From Rhexocercosporidium sp. MPI-PUGE-AT-0058 (lineage: Eukaryota; Ascomycota; Leotiomycetes; Helotiales): 64,000 nucleotides of DNA. The stretch covers positions 19,899 through 83,898 of the forward strand of contig JAGTJL010000047.1 of assembly GCA_020746875.1 (NCBI GenBank). The letters are read 5' to 3'. Shown here piece by piece: positions 46,330-59,096 of the stretch (positions within the stretch are counted from its first letter, which is position 1; every line of letters begins with the position of its first letter). The notes beneath the pieces are model-generated. The model made no database searches and had not been told where the DNA came from. It saw only the letters and a program-made list of their open reading frames with translations. The position numbers and the translations under genes were made by a program.

Positions 46330-46720
46330 AGAAGTAATTAATTAGCTTCATCGAAAAGAAGGTTCCGGAGTAACGCCGAAGATTATAAATAAAAATATTA
46401 TCTAATTAATAGAAGGTTATACGTTAAGTAGGATATAATAGAAAAAGTTTTAATATATCGTTTTAAAAGAAGAAGGCTTTTTTAATATATACCGCAGAAT
46501 AATTAAGAAGAAGCTACGCGCTTGTAACTTTCGCCGGCGGAAGTCGATAAAGAAACTTAGCTTTATAAAAGATTAAAAGCGCTAACGATACGAGGTTATA
46601 CTCTTACAGAAAGATTAAAAGATTGTAAAATGAAAAGAAGAGATTTGGTGTGAATAATGATTCCATTACTTCGGGGGAAACTAAGTCTATATAACTACTT
46701 TTAGGCGCACAAGCTATTTA
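46330..46720 (+). pseudogene. Tc1-like transposase relic, N-terminal half
   Basis: The plus strand reads VTPKIINKNII*LIEGYTLS, then YIVLKEEGFFNIYRRIIKKK, LRACNFRRRKSIKK, and RYEVILLQKD*KIVK*KEEI followed by WCE. This is the order seen in Tc1-type enzymes: helix-turn-helix region, a (R)TI(K)xxL(R)xxxxRRR segment, and the R-x-E-x-A-L-x-x-K-D-W...W-K-x-V-I-W-x-D-E box around the first catalytic Asp. Here the Asp position is lost among RIP stops. The second half of the gene is absent. It belongs to a different subfamily from the relic at 1340-1980, judging by the box before the first Asp. Confidence 0.55.
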
Positions 46721-46756
46721 GCTCTCGCATCGGGTACTTGCTCTCGCATCGGTTAT

Positions 46757-46858
46757 TAGCTTTATATTAAAACTAGCTTTGTTTTAGAACTAGCTTTATA
46801 TTAAGACTAGCTTTATATCAAGACTAGCTTTGTATTAAGACTAGTTTTATATTATCAG
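46757..46858. repeat. 17-bp minisatellite, six units
   Basis: Units resemble TAGCTTTATATTAAGAC and follow each other head to tail six times with small changes (TTTGTTTTAGAAC, TTTATATCAAGAC). Just before it, CTCTCGCATCGG is present twice at about 46723 and 46741. Confidence 0.8.
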
Positions 46859-47599
46859 AGCTTCCGAGGTTTAGAACACGGAAGCTTAAGGCTTCCGAAA
46901 GCCACTGTTTTAGCCTTGAATAACCCTGTCCCTAATTTCCAGCTTTTCCCTTAAGGAATCACAGCAAAAATACGCGAAAGCTTTGACCAGTAGTCCCCAT
47001 ATAACAGACGAAAAATACATATAATAAACAATTCTTATTAGTTTTACTAGTAAATAAAGTTTAGCGTAATAACTTTTATTCCCTTATTAAAAATCGTTCG
47101 TGATTTCAAAACCGCTTATTATCTTACTTTTTTTGTATATATAACCCTTAATTATTATATATTACTTTAAGAACTAACTTTAATATAATTTCTAATTGAA
47201 TTTTAATTTATTTTAACTTATACTTATACCTTTTTTTTATTTTAAATAATCACGTTACTTTAATATATCCCTACTAATTACTTCCCCTTTTCGAGTATTC
47301 TCTCCTTACTTACATTAATCCCTTCATCTTAATACTAATTAACTTTACAAATAATAATTTAAATATTCAATTATTCCACAAGTTTTTATTTATAAAATAA
47401 CTAACTTAAATTCCATTCTTATTATGCGTTATTAGAGCCATATCTTCTACTTTCCACATTCGTAAGGGCCAAAATATAATTATATTCAGAAGCTCTTTAC
47501 TTCTTTCGATTTATAAAAGAAATAACTTTTTCAATTGTTAATCGAGACGCATTATCCTTATAACTCATCTTATTTTAACCTAAATTATAATATGCATAA

Positions 47600-50500
47600 A
47601 GATTACTTGTATTTAATACTGAAAAACGTCCTGCTTGCCTCTAAGCCCCTTGCCCAAAACCTTAATTAAGTTATCTACATTAGCCGCTTCTCGAACTCCA
47701 TAGGCCTTAAAAATATCCTTCAGCTTCTCGACCTTCTAATTCAATATTATTATATCTTTTATAATATTATCCTACATATAACTCGCTTTTTTATACGATA
47801 TAAGAATTACTTTATATAGTATATAACATCTCTAATATAACTTTGACTTAAATATCTTCCGCTTTATTATTGCTACCTTCATTTTCTGCTTTTTATACAT
47901 CAATTGCTTCGCGTCGTAATCATTGTATCTAATCTACGAATGCGTCGCTTTCTCCGTATTTCCCTATAACTAATATTATAAGCACTTTGTTATTATTCCT
48001 TTTTCTCTTAATAATCCTTTTATTATACTCGCGGTCTCGCCTATTATTTTCTTATTTACTTTTATTAATAATCAACTTTTTATTATTTTAGCGTACGCCG
48101 AATTACTTATTTACATTATTATAGAAACTAAGCTAAATAACTTTTATATTTATATAAGCTAAAAACTTCGCCGTTTTAAATATAAATTTATAATTATTCC
48201 TTCATTTATAAGTCTTATTTTACTTAATAATTTTATATTATTTTCGATCTTAGTCCCCCGAGCTCCAATAATCTGCGAACCTTCTTATTTCATAACTAGC
48301 GCATTCCTTCGCCTTAATCCATTTCTTATATTTGAACCCCTTAATGCTTATTTATCTATAAGCTTAAGTATCTCTGGAATTCTCGAAGGCGAGGCGATAA
48401 TACGCGGAGATCCCTTTATTGCGTAAGATAAGCTTGAAGTTATAATATTTACTTTCGAGAACGAGCTATTATAACGATATCCTTTATTACTTCTAATTAT
48501 ATCTACTAGTATTAGATTTAATATTATCGGCTTTAGAGACGCCGCATAAGTGCTAATTTGATTATAATTCCTTTTTAACGAATTAAATTATTTAGCTGAA
48601 AGTATCGCTACCGACGTCGCGAATATACTAGACTTACTATATTAAAAAAATATTTAATCTGCGCCTCGAGGAGTATCTGTATTCAATTACGGCTTTTTAA
48701 TAAACGAGATCAGAAGTTCCATTGTACGCGTATCAAAATCTTAAGCTTCGTAATTATTATACTTTGTATTTCCTTCCTTATACTACCTCAGATTTCCGTC
48801 TATATATACCGATAAAATCCGTTTTTTATATTTTTCTGTTTATATTAGTTCTCTTATTTCCTTCGCTCTCGGCTTCTAATTAATTCTCAGTTTTCCCTAA
48901 TTACTTTCCGAAATAATCAAGATCGAATCTGCTACGTTATTATTCCGGCCAGCCTGTCTTGCTTATTAATAATAATCTGAAATCCCAAACGCCCTTGTAA
49001 TATATATTATTATTATTACTTTTAAATTCAGTTCTTCGTTAGCCGCCGTTATCGCCATTATTATTTACTTATTAGCTCTTTAGAAACCCGTTATTATCTT
49101 ATCTTTATCGCTTAAAAACAAGTTTCCGTAGAAAAATCTGATGCTTAACGCTTTTGTTAATCTCTTTTTAAAAGCTTTCTCTATTATATATATTAAGACT
49201 TTCGACGCTAGTCCTGCTTCCCTCCAGATCTTCTTTATTTTATCTTCGTACCCCGTATTATCTTTTACTACTCGAACCTGATAGCGCAAGTTTCCTTTTA
49301 TAGTTTCTTTTATTACTTCCTTTATTTAATTCGGCTTCATATCCACTTAATCGTACATTATTGCCCGCATCTTTCTTAGAAGCGTCGTAGACAAGAAAAC
49401 CTTTTATATAATATATTTACCGAAAACGCCGGATTCTTTGAATAAGTCACTCACCATCCCCCAAGCTAATCGCCATTTTGTATTTATTATTAAGTAATAG
49501 CATTCGTCGAAAACTACCCTTTCTAATAATTGTCGTTCTATTATTAACCGAATCCACTTCTCAAAATAATCAACCGTAGCTACCTCGGAAACTGCAAATA
49601 CTATATTCGCATAAAGCATTATATTAGCGGTAAGCACGTCGGCCGATATACCTAAGTCTTGACAGTGCTCCATAACCTCCTGCCGCAGAGCAATATACGG
49701 CACAAACACAAAAGTCACTTTGCTAAGGCTCAAGCTCGCCGGAATTATATATACGAGAATCTTCCTTGCCTTAATTAAAGCCACTCATATAATATTTCGT
49801 TTTATCTTTATTATTGCTTTTATTATTTCTTGCTACGTTATTGTTCGAAAACTTATCGAGCCGTATAACTGCTTTAGCTTTTATTACACTTTGACTTTTT
49901 ACGACTATCTTTTATAAATAAAAATCTGAAATAGCTCCGCGCTTGCCGCAGCTTCTTTTTAAGTTTTAATTTATAAAAAGATTAATTGAAATTCGTCCAG
50001 CACTTCTTATAATATTAGTTTCACGCTATCGAGATCTTTAAAATAAGAGATTTGAGTATAAGTCTTTAATATTAATTTATTATCGGATAGCCAAGACGAG
50101 GTTCTAGAACTTTCTCGCTTAAACCCTTAGAACGTATGCTAGCGTCTCGATACTCCGCGGAAGGCATCGATCGTCTCTGAATTCAGACTCGCTAAGCTGT
50201 TTATTTAAAGCGCGTAATAATACTCTTTTACTTCTTTATTATAGCTTGATTATAAGATATAAGCGTCGATACCGGTTGTATAACCCGTTCGCATAAACTT
50301 CTTATTAAGCGCGATCATTACTTGACGCCAAGCTTGCCCGTATAATTCAACCCCCATCCGGGCCTTCGATTCGGCTTTAAGCATTACTGTTAATTCGTTT
50401 AGTAATTAAACTTCATTTTTATCCTAAAGCAGAAAGCTAAAGAAAAGCAAGCGATTCCTTTTTTTTATTATCGCCTAAATCGCGATTTAAAATAGAATAA

Positions 50501-52560
50501 TTGTTAAGATCTACGCTATTATAATCTGACTTACTCGCTCCGGCAGAAATCTTGCAATTATAGTTAGCGTCTCTTTTAACGCGTCTACCTTATTATACGT
50601 ACTAATAATCATAATTAGATTTTGTATTAGTATAATACTTTAGTAACCCGTCTAATTGTTTGCTTAACGTATAAAAAATAATTCTTGCATTCTTGCCGTT
50701 AGCCTTCCCGTCAAATGTATTATTATCATTAGTTATCGGAAGCGAGCCGTATATCTTTTAATTTATAATTTCTTCGCCTTTTTTAGCGTTAATATATTAT
50801 ATAGCTTCGTAAGTATTAACTTACTTACCTTATATATTTCGCCTTCTTCTTGCAGCTAATCGCATCTCTTGTATTATTACTTTTCCTATCGAGTAATTCT
50901 TAGCCGTATTTAAGGCTATCTTCTACTTATTAGCTGCTTCTACATACCCGGGCTCGTCGTTATATATGTCTAAGAAATATTCTTCCTTTCTATTTTATAT
51001 TAAATTATCCTTGAATTTGTTTGGTGCACACTCCTCGAGGAACGACGTATTACGGAAAACTAACTCGGATAGTAGCTTTTCTTTTAAATCCTTAAGTAAG
51101 CTCATTAACTTCTCTTTTATTATATTTAATTTTAGGTCGTCTCTCTTATATTATAGCGAACGGGAATCCTCCCTTTAAGTAATAATTAAATTCCCGTACC
51201 AATCGCTTTCCGCTGCCTTAGCATAATTCCGCAGTTGCTGCATATAATTGAATATAATATAAAAGTCTTTATAAATATATTTCTTATAATACGCCTCTGC
51301 TGTAATAATTTCTATAATTAAATCCTGGCAAACTTAACCAGCTATCGATATAAAGCGTACGTAATAAGCCAACGGCGATAAAGTATATCGAAATTCTACA
51401 GCCGTCTTCCATCGTGCCTCTTGCGCATAAAAACCATCTATTAATATCCAGTATACTACCAGCGATAAAAACGCGCTTCTAATTACTTTCTAATTAATTA
51501 AAGCTAAGCTAAGATTCAGTACGGCCTTTTCCTTAGCCGAATCGTCCTCCGCCGCTAATAGCGTTTACAATAATACCTCTTATCCATTATTAAACTCCAA
51601 TCTAAACCGCTTTTCTTACAAGAATAACCTAAAGAGAAAGCTAATAAGCTTCTGCCATACCTTAATATACGTAATCAATATATTATCGCCGACTTTTTCC
51701 ATAAGCTTCTCGCTTAAGTTGCTGTCAATACTGCGGAATATCTGCCTAGTATATCCTCCGAGCTCGTGAAATTAACTATAAACCCGATTAATTAAGCGTT
51801 AAACACCTTAAACTGCCTGTCGGATAATTTCCGGGTCTTCAGAGTGCGTAATAATTGCCAGTTTCGCGATCTTCCTAATATCGCGGCCTTCGTGGAATCG
51901 GGCTCAACCGGTCTTCCTGTCCTATTTTGTCATATACTTATTATTAACACTCACAAGAATTACTTAGGCTGCCAACTGTCGCTTGTATTAGTATCTCGCT
52001 ATTACTCCCTTAAGCTCGTTCAGTTCCGGGGCCGTTCCCGCTTTTACTTTACGCTCTTCTTCGACTGGAAAATATATTATTAAGTTGCCGAATATATATT
52101 ATATTAAAATCGTAATCGTAATCGGGCGCTTTTTTTTAGTATTATATTTTTCCTTAACGTATTTCTTAAATTAGGAATCGTTTCCTATTATCTAGTAGTA
52201 ATCTGTAATAAAGTATTTCTATCTTAAGTTTACTAAAAAGCATAGTATCAGTCCTTATATAAGTCCTGCCTAGAACTGCCCTTCCTTATCGGTCGGTAAT
52301 ATAATATTTGCATATTCGTCGCTTATCTCCAGCTCTTTTCGCCGTTTAATTAAAATATCTTAATACGTAGATACCAAGTGCCGACCGCGTTAATTAAAGT
52401 TAATGCCAATTCTATACCTCAAGCAGAACAGTATACGGCGCTATAAGTATAGTTAAAAGACTTCAGTCGTATTTATTATTATTTTTGCGAATTTAATCTA
52501 TTAGTTTTTTGCGAGTATATTTTAAGTATATTTCTTAATACGATTTTCGTCTTATGCAAC
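47600..52560 (-). pseudogene. Telomere-linked RecQ-like helicase pseudogene
   Basis: RecQ helicases unwind DNA with ATP; copies lie next to telomeres in many fungi. On the minus strand, an open frame at 49404-49784 gives the N-terminal helicase lobe: KARKILVYIIPA (from the ATP-binding A-x-x-G-K-T loop), VTFVFVPYIALRQEV, then RVVFDECYYLI with the DECH-type box (DECY at 49508-49497). The frame at 49080-49289 gives lobe 2: YQVRVVKDNTGYEDKI, WREAGLASKVLIY and IRFFYGN...KDKIITGF. Near 52400-52470 a reading with ILFCLRYRIG and RGRHLVST matches the CxxC...HL...H finger that precedes the helicase in many fungal family members. Everything else is interrupted by RIP stops. The outer limits are approximate. 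It points away from the telomere and is divergent from the SNF2 relic. Confidence 0.65.
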
Positions 52561-54780
52561 CTTTTATAAACGAAGAACCTTCTTCCCGTTTACTCACTCC
52601 TTTATCTAAACCCTCTATTACGATCGCCTCCTTCTGATCTCCAGAAAATTCTCACTTAATTAGAAATCTTACGCTTATCTCTACTTCTCATCCTTAATAA
52701 ACCTTATCTTTAAAATTAAGTATTTCCCGTTATTAATCTATTCATTTCTACTTACTTTACTAACCTTACTTACGCTATCCCAACAGTTGGCATATACCCG
52801 TCCAGAACTCAAGCTCTTAAATCAATTATTACAAATAAAAATCTGAAAAGCAAGATTAACTCCAAATCTAAATCCTTTCCGACCCTATATTACGCATATT
52901 AAAGTCAACGCCGTCGTTCTATAAAACTATCCGTTTATATCGATCCAAATTCATAACTCGCTTTTAATAATAAATAATAAAATTACATAATTTCTATCTC
53001 TTTAGATAAAAATCTGTAATTCTGCGCCTAATAGCTTACTGCAGGTTTTTATTTATATAAACCAGAATCAGCTTACAGATTATTATTTATAATACTTATA
53101 TTTATTCCGGTCGACTGAAAAGTACTTCTTCCGATTATAATCCAAATAAGTATCAAGTGAAATACCTCATAATCGAGGCCTTATTACTAATATTAAGGCT
53201 CGATTTTCGAGAGGAAGATCGATAATTCTATTTAATCTTCTTACTTCTACTTATTAAATATTAAAATTAAAATATATTTCATTTAATACTTTGCCAGATA
53301 AAAATCATATTCTCCTTGCCTTTCTTTTATCCTTAGTATTTATTTCCTAATATAATTATAATTAATTATATTTCTTATAATTTCTTTTCTTAACGCGAGG
53401 CTTAATCTTACCCGCTTTATCTTATCCTTTGTCGAAAGGAACTTTAAGTAATCACGTCGAGGACTGCAAGTAGAGTTTAGTATCCGGCTTATCTAGCTAT
53501 TATTATTATATTACTCCCTAAGAAACTATCCGTTTTTATAAGTAATTAAATTTTTATACGTATAATTATACCGTTTCGGTTACCCGCTTTCTGTTAGATA
53601 TATATTCTTATTCCGCCGTATTATCTGTTTTTAAGTGTAGTAAACAATTAGTTTTATTATTACTCCTTATATATACTTTTATTAAATTAATATTTCTTTT
53701 TTCTAGTTAATAAATATTTATCCTTATATATGTAATAAGATTATATTTACTGCAAATAAAAACCTGCTTCATTCATGTATGCTGCTGTATACGTAATAAC
53801 GTAGTAAGCAAACGTTCCGTTAATTATAATAACGCTAATCCCCCTTAACGTCAACGACCCTTCTATACTTCCTTTCTCCTTAACCTTTAATATCTCTCTT
53901 TTTCTTTAACTTTTATAATTATTCTCTTTCTTCAATCTTAACTATTAGTCGTTTATATTAATTATAATTCTCTTCGCTGCTCTCACTCCAACTATTCTGC
54001 GCTTCATAATCATATTTCTAGTATATTTAGCCTTCCAATTTACCTCTTACCTTGCCCTAGAACTTCACATTTCGCCCAATTTAAGCACTGCTATACAGCA
54101 AATAATAGCTAACTTACTTCCTGTAGCTCTGCTTTCTCCTATTATATAAGTCAGTTTTAACGCGTTTTTACAGATAAGTTCATCGTCATAGTCTACGAGC
54201 TCAGCTTTAACCGCTTCCTTTATATACCATCTCAAACGATCGCGACATTATACAAATCTATACCTGTCCGCGATACTCTTTAGTCGCGAAGAGCATTATT
54301 TGGCATATTTAGCGCGTTTCTTGGCGTTTTCCTCGCCTAAAATACATATCTCCTTACATACCTTCACTTTCAAAATTTGTTTTAATAATATAAGTAAATA
54401 TCAGTTAATCCTGTTATATTAAAAGTTTTTATTTACAACTAGCTTCCGCTCTTATAAGTTTTTATTTACATAAATATAATAATTAGCTCTAGACTTCCCG
54501 CCGAAATTCCCGAGTCTTCTTAGCCGGAAAATAGCACTTACGAACCCATATTTGAGCCGCGCTATTTATTTCCCGTATCTCGCTTAACGAATCTTCTCCC
54601 AGATGCCGAATTATTTACTAATAAAGATCAGTTAATTAGTTAAGGCAATATCTCCGGACTCGAGCTAGCAGTAATTAAGATATTTATATAAGTTCCGCCG
54701 AGTAATCTAATTATAAACCTTCTTGCTATAAGCACGTTAAATCTATCTTTTCCGCGGCTGTCGAGTTTTTCAATTAATCT
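52561..54780. other. Gap between the two helicase relics, with motif cluster
   Basis: AT-rich DNA without an assignable gene. It carries seven copies of the TGCAGATAAAAACCTG-type motif (52831, 53004, 53042, 53295, 53751, 54422, 54454), one of them a clear inverted pair at 53004-53057. Confidence 0.5.
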
Positions 54781-57583
54781 GCCTTCTGCTATTTAGCGGC
54801 TTTTTAAACGTGGAATTAAGTTTATTAAAACTAAAAAGCTTAGCGCTCGTATAATTAAAGCTCCTAAAGCTATTAAAACCCCGCTTAAGAAAAAGCCTTT
54901 AACCAAAAGTAAAAGCAAAGCTAAAGCTACGACCGAGGATAATAAAAACTAAGATAATAACGATAATAAGCCGGAAGAACCTAATACTTCAGATATATCG
55001 CTTCCTTTAACCAGTATCGCGGAACCTTATATTACATTCTTCGTTACTCTAACCGCAATATCTGGATTCTTAAACCAGCGTATTATAAAACAAGCTACTT
55101 AATCGTTTCTTAATAATACCTATCGCCCGGAACATATTTACTGCGGAATAACAGAATACAATCCTACTAATAATCAAGTTTTAATAAGCTACGTCGGATT
55201 ACCGGATATAAAGACTCTTAAAGCTCTCTTCCTTCGTAAATATTACTTTACAATTATTTTAATCTTTATAAATTAAAACTTATCTTATCTTATTAATTCT
55301 TTACCTTACTTAATTATTATTCTGCAAATAAAAACTTATAATTTAATTAATTTATAAGTTTTTATTTATAAACTACTTCCTTACTTTTTTCCAGATTTTT
55401 ATTTGTAATTAATACTTCTTATATTAATATTAATATAATTCTTTTATCTGTCCGCGACGCGTTTATAGATTTCAAGCATATTCACGATTCTAATTACCCA
55501 GCTTTCGCGCATATTACTAGCGATACTTTAAAGAAAGCGGCAATTTAAGCGAATAATTTCTATAAAATTCTTCGCAACTTTACCGATAAGCAGCGCGCAA
55601 TTATACTCAGCGATTATACCACATTCCCCTTCTTTACTATCGACATTAATAATAGCAACACTCCGGCACACCGTATTAAAATCATATTATTCTTCTTATA
55701 CGTCGTTCGCTATATCCTCGACACGATATTTAAAATTTCGTTCGCGCAAGCTCGCCATAAAGAAAATAAGATTATTCCGCGTACTGATTTCTCCGTCGAG
55801 GATTTCAATCGTAAGCTTCTCTTAATTCGTATGTACCTTCACAATTATACTTAGCGCGGCCGTAAAGCTGCCTTTAATATATCTGGAGCCCGAGTTACTA
55901 GAAATAATCCAGCCCGAGCACTTTTTTATATCTACGCCGATAATCGTCACTAAATCGTTAATCCGAATACTAGCTAGGTTATGAAAGCGGACTTAAAGAC
56001 TATTCGCGCTATCGCTTATCTTAAAGAAGTTCAATATAATATAATTATTACTAGTGAAGGCTTTACTAAAGAAATGATCGATAAGGATAATCTATTTAAA
56101 TCTGATACTGAGGAGAATAAAAATAATAATAATCTAGACCAATTCGCCGGTATGACTAGCGAAGAGAAATCGTATACTATCGACAAAAAGATTAATAATA
56201 TTTTCAATATCTTTGAACGTATAAGTAATATAGCAACTCGAACCGGTTAACTTAATCTTATGAATAACCTCAAGAACTCTAATTTCTTACTCGAAGCACG
56301 AGCTCGTATTCAGGAAAAGTAGCGTTTTAAGCTCACAATTGCCGAGTAAAAGATATTATTTCCTAAAGTCGCTTCTCATTATCGACTTTAGTATTCGGAA
56401 AATAAGCGGAACGCTAACTTAGATCTCTTTATTATTATCGACTGAAAGATTATCTTTATATTTACCGACGCTTATAATTCTTTTTAATTTTATAAGAAAC
56501 GGCAAGTAAAGCGCGAAAAGATAACTCGTATTATAAATAATCCGGAGCTACCTATTAGAAACGCTCGCTCCCCGGGCAATACGGATCCTCTAGCACCCGA
56601 ACCAAGTTCTTCAACTACCGATGCTAATAATAAGGACCCTTCTTTTACTCCGGCTCCGCTTGCGATTATTAAACCCTCGCAAACCCCAGATCTTATTTTA
56701 AATCGGTTATCGTTATCAGCTAAATTTATTATCGATTTTAATAATAAGATTCTTCAGGTTTAAGAAGAAGAAGCTTATACTTTTAATATTAATACGAAAA
56801 AGCGTGAAATTAGCGACGAAAAACGCAACGCTTTTTAGCTTTAGATAAAGCTCTTAAGCTCGGGTTCGGGCGATACTCGGTTATATACAGAGTCGTATTT
56901 TATCTTAAAAGTCGATATCAATACGCAATACCTCTCTAATAAAGGCGAGGATGCCAAGTACCTCAAATTATAGCAGGTTGTTAATAAGTCATATTTCTTT
57001 TCTTCCCTTAATAGATTAAAACCTACATCTCCGACAACCTCTTACAGATTAAAACCTATAATATTTCTCGCACCGTACAGGTTTTTATCTGCAGTTCCTT
57101 ACCCTCCTATTACTCTTCTTTCAGATTTTTATCTATAGGCTCTTACCCTTCCTTTCTTACCTTCTTTTCAGATTTTTATTTGTATACGCTATCCTTTCCA
57201 TAATACTATTCATTAACCGCTTTATAAATACTACTTGGATGCTTGCCTAAGAGCGTAATTATATCGGCGATAATATTAATACTAGTATATATAAGTTAAG
57301 AAAGACCTTAGAAATACTCATATTAGTACGCAAAACTGCTGAACTCCAGGTCATCGAGAATCCTAATAAGCCTAAGTATCTTTATATCTTAATTGCTTCT
57401 CCTTTTCTTATTATTTCCTAATAAGTCGATATTATTAAATACTTCTTCCCCGGAGAATTTATTATTCGATAATTCTACAATACTCTTAACCGAGATAAGG
57501 CGAATCGTGAAAAGCTAGTGCTTAGTAGCGGTAATATAAACTTAAATAAATTCTTAAGTAACCTCGACCCTTCGAACCTTAAA

Positions 57584-57639
57584 GTAAGTTCCTTTATAAA
57601 TCCAGATTTTAATTTACAATAACTACTAACTCTCCTCAG
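57584..57639 (+). other. Clean spliceosomal intron in the SNF2 relic
   Basis: The intron is 56 nt: GTAAGT at the donor, TACTAAC at 57624-57630, CTCCTCAG at the acceptor. The flanking exon frames join exactly. Between donor and branch point lies CCAGATTTTAATTTACAA (57602-57619), a copy of the recurring motif. Confidence 0.8.
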
Positions 57640-58974
57640 ACCGGCAAGACTATTATTATATCTACTTACGGTATTCTAATTCGCCGACTTCTATGCCGTT
57701 CGGAGCTAAAGGACCTGAAGGATTTTATCTCTGCTCGAGCTATTTATAAAAAGTTAATTACGCCCTATATAAAGTACTATCGAGCCCCCGATAAAGCGAA
57801 CGATAATGATATTACCGCTATTCAAAAAGTTAAAGCGCGTGCTGTAATAAGCTTAGCTAAAGCCGCCGCAGCTCCCGATACCTTTGACGAAGATGATGGA
57901 TTTGCTTAACAAATAGCCTGCGAAATCTACTATCTCTAATTCTATAATTGTAATAAGATTAGTCGCTTAATCTGTAATAAAGGTTATTTTGCCAAGAATC
58001 CGAATATCCAAATCGCCGAGTTTATCCGACTCTTACGTACCCGCCTTCTCTAGTTTATAACTATTACGCCTATAATTACGTCCGTATAAGATATACGAAG
58101 CTATCTTTAGCAGCTATTTAATCCTGCTTAGCGTCTTCTTTAGATTATTTACCTTAAACTCTATTACCGCGATTTCTATAAGAAGGACGTAAACTTACGG
58201 AAGTTTAATATTAATAATACTAACGTTAATCTACTCGCAGATTAAAATAAAGCATTTATTAAAAAATATAAGAAAAACAGCAATTGCTTAAATCTACTTA
58301 ATCTGGATATTTATAAAATAATAATATATAATTTTAATATCAGCGGCTTATCGTCTAATAATACAGCTATTCTTCTCCCCCTAATCTTACGGTAAATCTA
58401 ACTACGCCGAAACATATCCGATATTATCACGTTCTATATTAAGGAAAAGATCAAATATAATAATACCATTCCCCCATTTAAAGTAATCACTTTCCGCTTA
58501 AACTAAGTTCATTAGCAGAAGAAAATACTACAGCGAATTACTTACAAAGATAACTAAAAGCTAATACAGCCGAACGACCCAAATACCGGTCCTGCGGCCC
58601 CGAATACTCCGGATACTGCGATATAAGCTAATATCCGCCATATCCGCAACTTCCTCATATCCACATTCGACTTCCAAATAAGTATAATATATAAAAATAT
58701 TATTAATAAAGTAAAAGCCGTAAAGCGTTCTAAGAAAAAGCAATTACGGCTTCAGAATATTACTGATATCGAGGCTGCGAACGACGATTTCGGCGTAACT
58801 GCCCTCTTTGATATATATAAATTAAATAAGCACATGCCCGCGCTTATTAATTGACCTACCTTTGCCCAATACGTAGCCACCTATTCTCCGAAATTAGCTG
58901 CTTTATGCGACGCCTTAATCCAATAATATTTGAACGAGAATTCTAAGGTTCTTTTATTACATACTATTCCCTAC

Positions 58975-59096
58975 GTTAAATTATAAATTACTTTAATTTT
59001 ATTACTTCTTTAAATAAAAACCTACTTTATAACTGCTTCTTATACAAGTTTTTATCTGCAGACCCCTTATCACCCCTTACTAATACTCTCTTTCAG
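58975..59096 (+). other. Candidate introner-like intron with inverted motif pair
   Basis: A gap of about 122 nt between the exon ending KVLLLHTIPY and the next open stretch. It holds AAATAAAAACCTAC (59012-59025) and, 18 bases later, ACAAGTTTTTATCTGCAG (59044-59061), an inverted pair able to fold. TTACTAATACTCTCTTTCAG follows, a branch point and acceptor. The donor (GTTAAA) is a guess. This is twice the length of the ordinary introns in the window. Confidence 0.5.

Noticed and set aside
46757..46858. CRISPR-like array
   Set aside because: Units are contiguous 17-mers without spacers, and the organism is a eukaryote.
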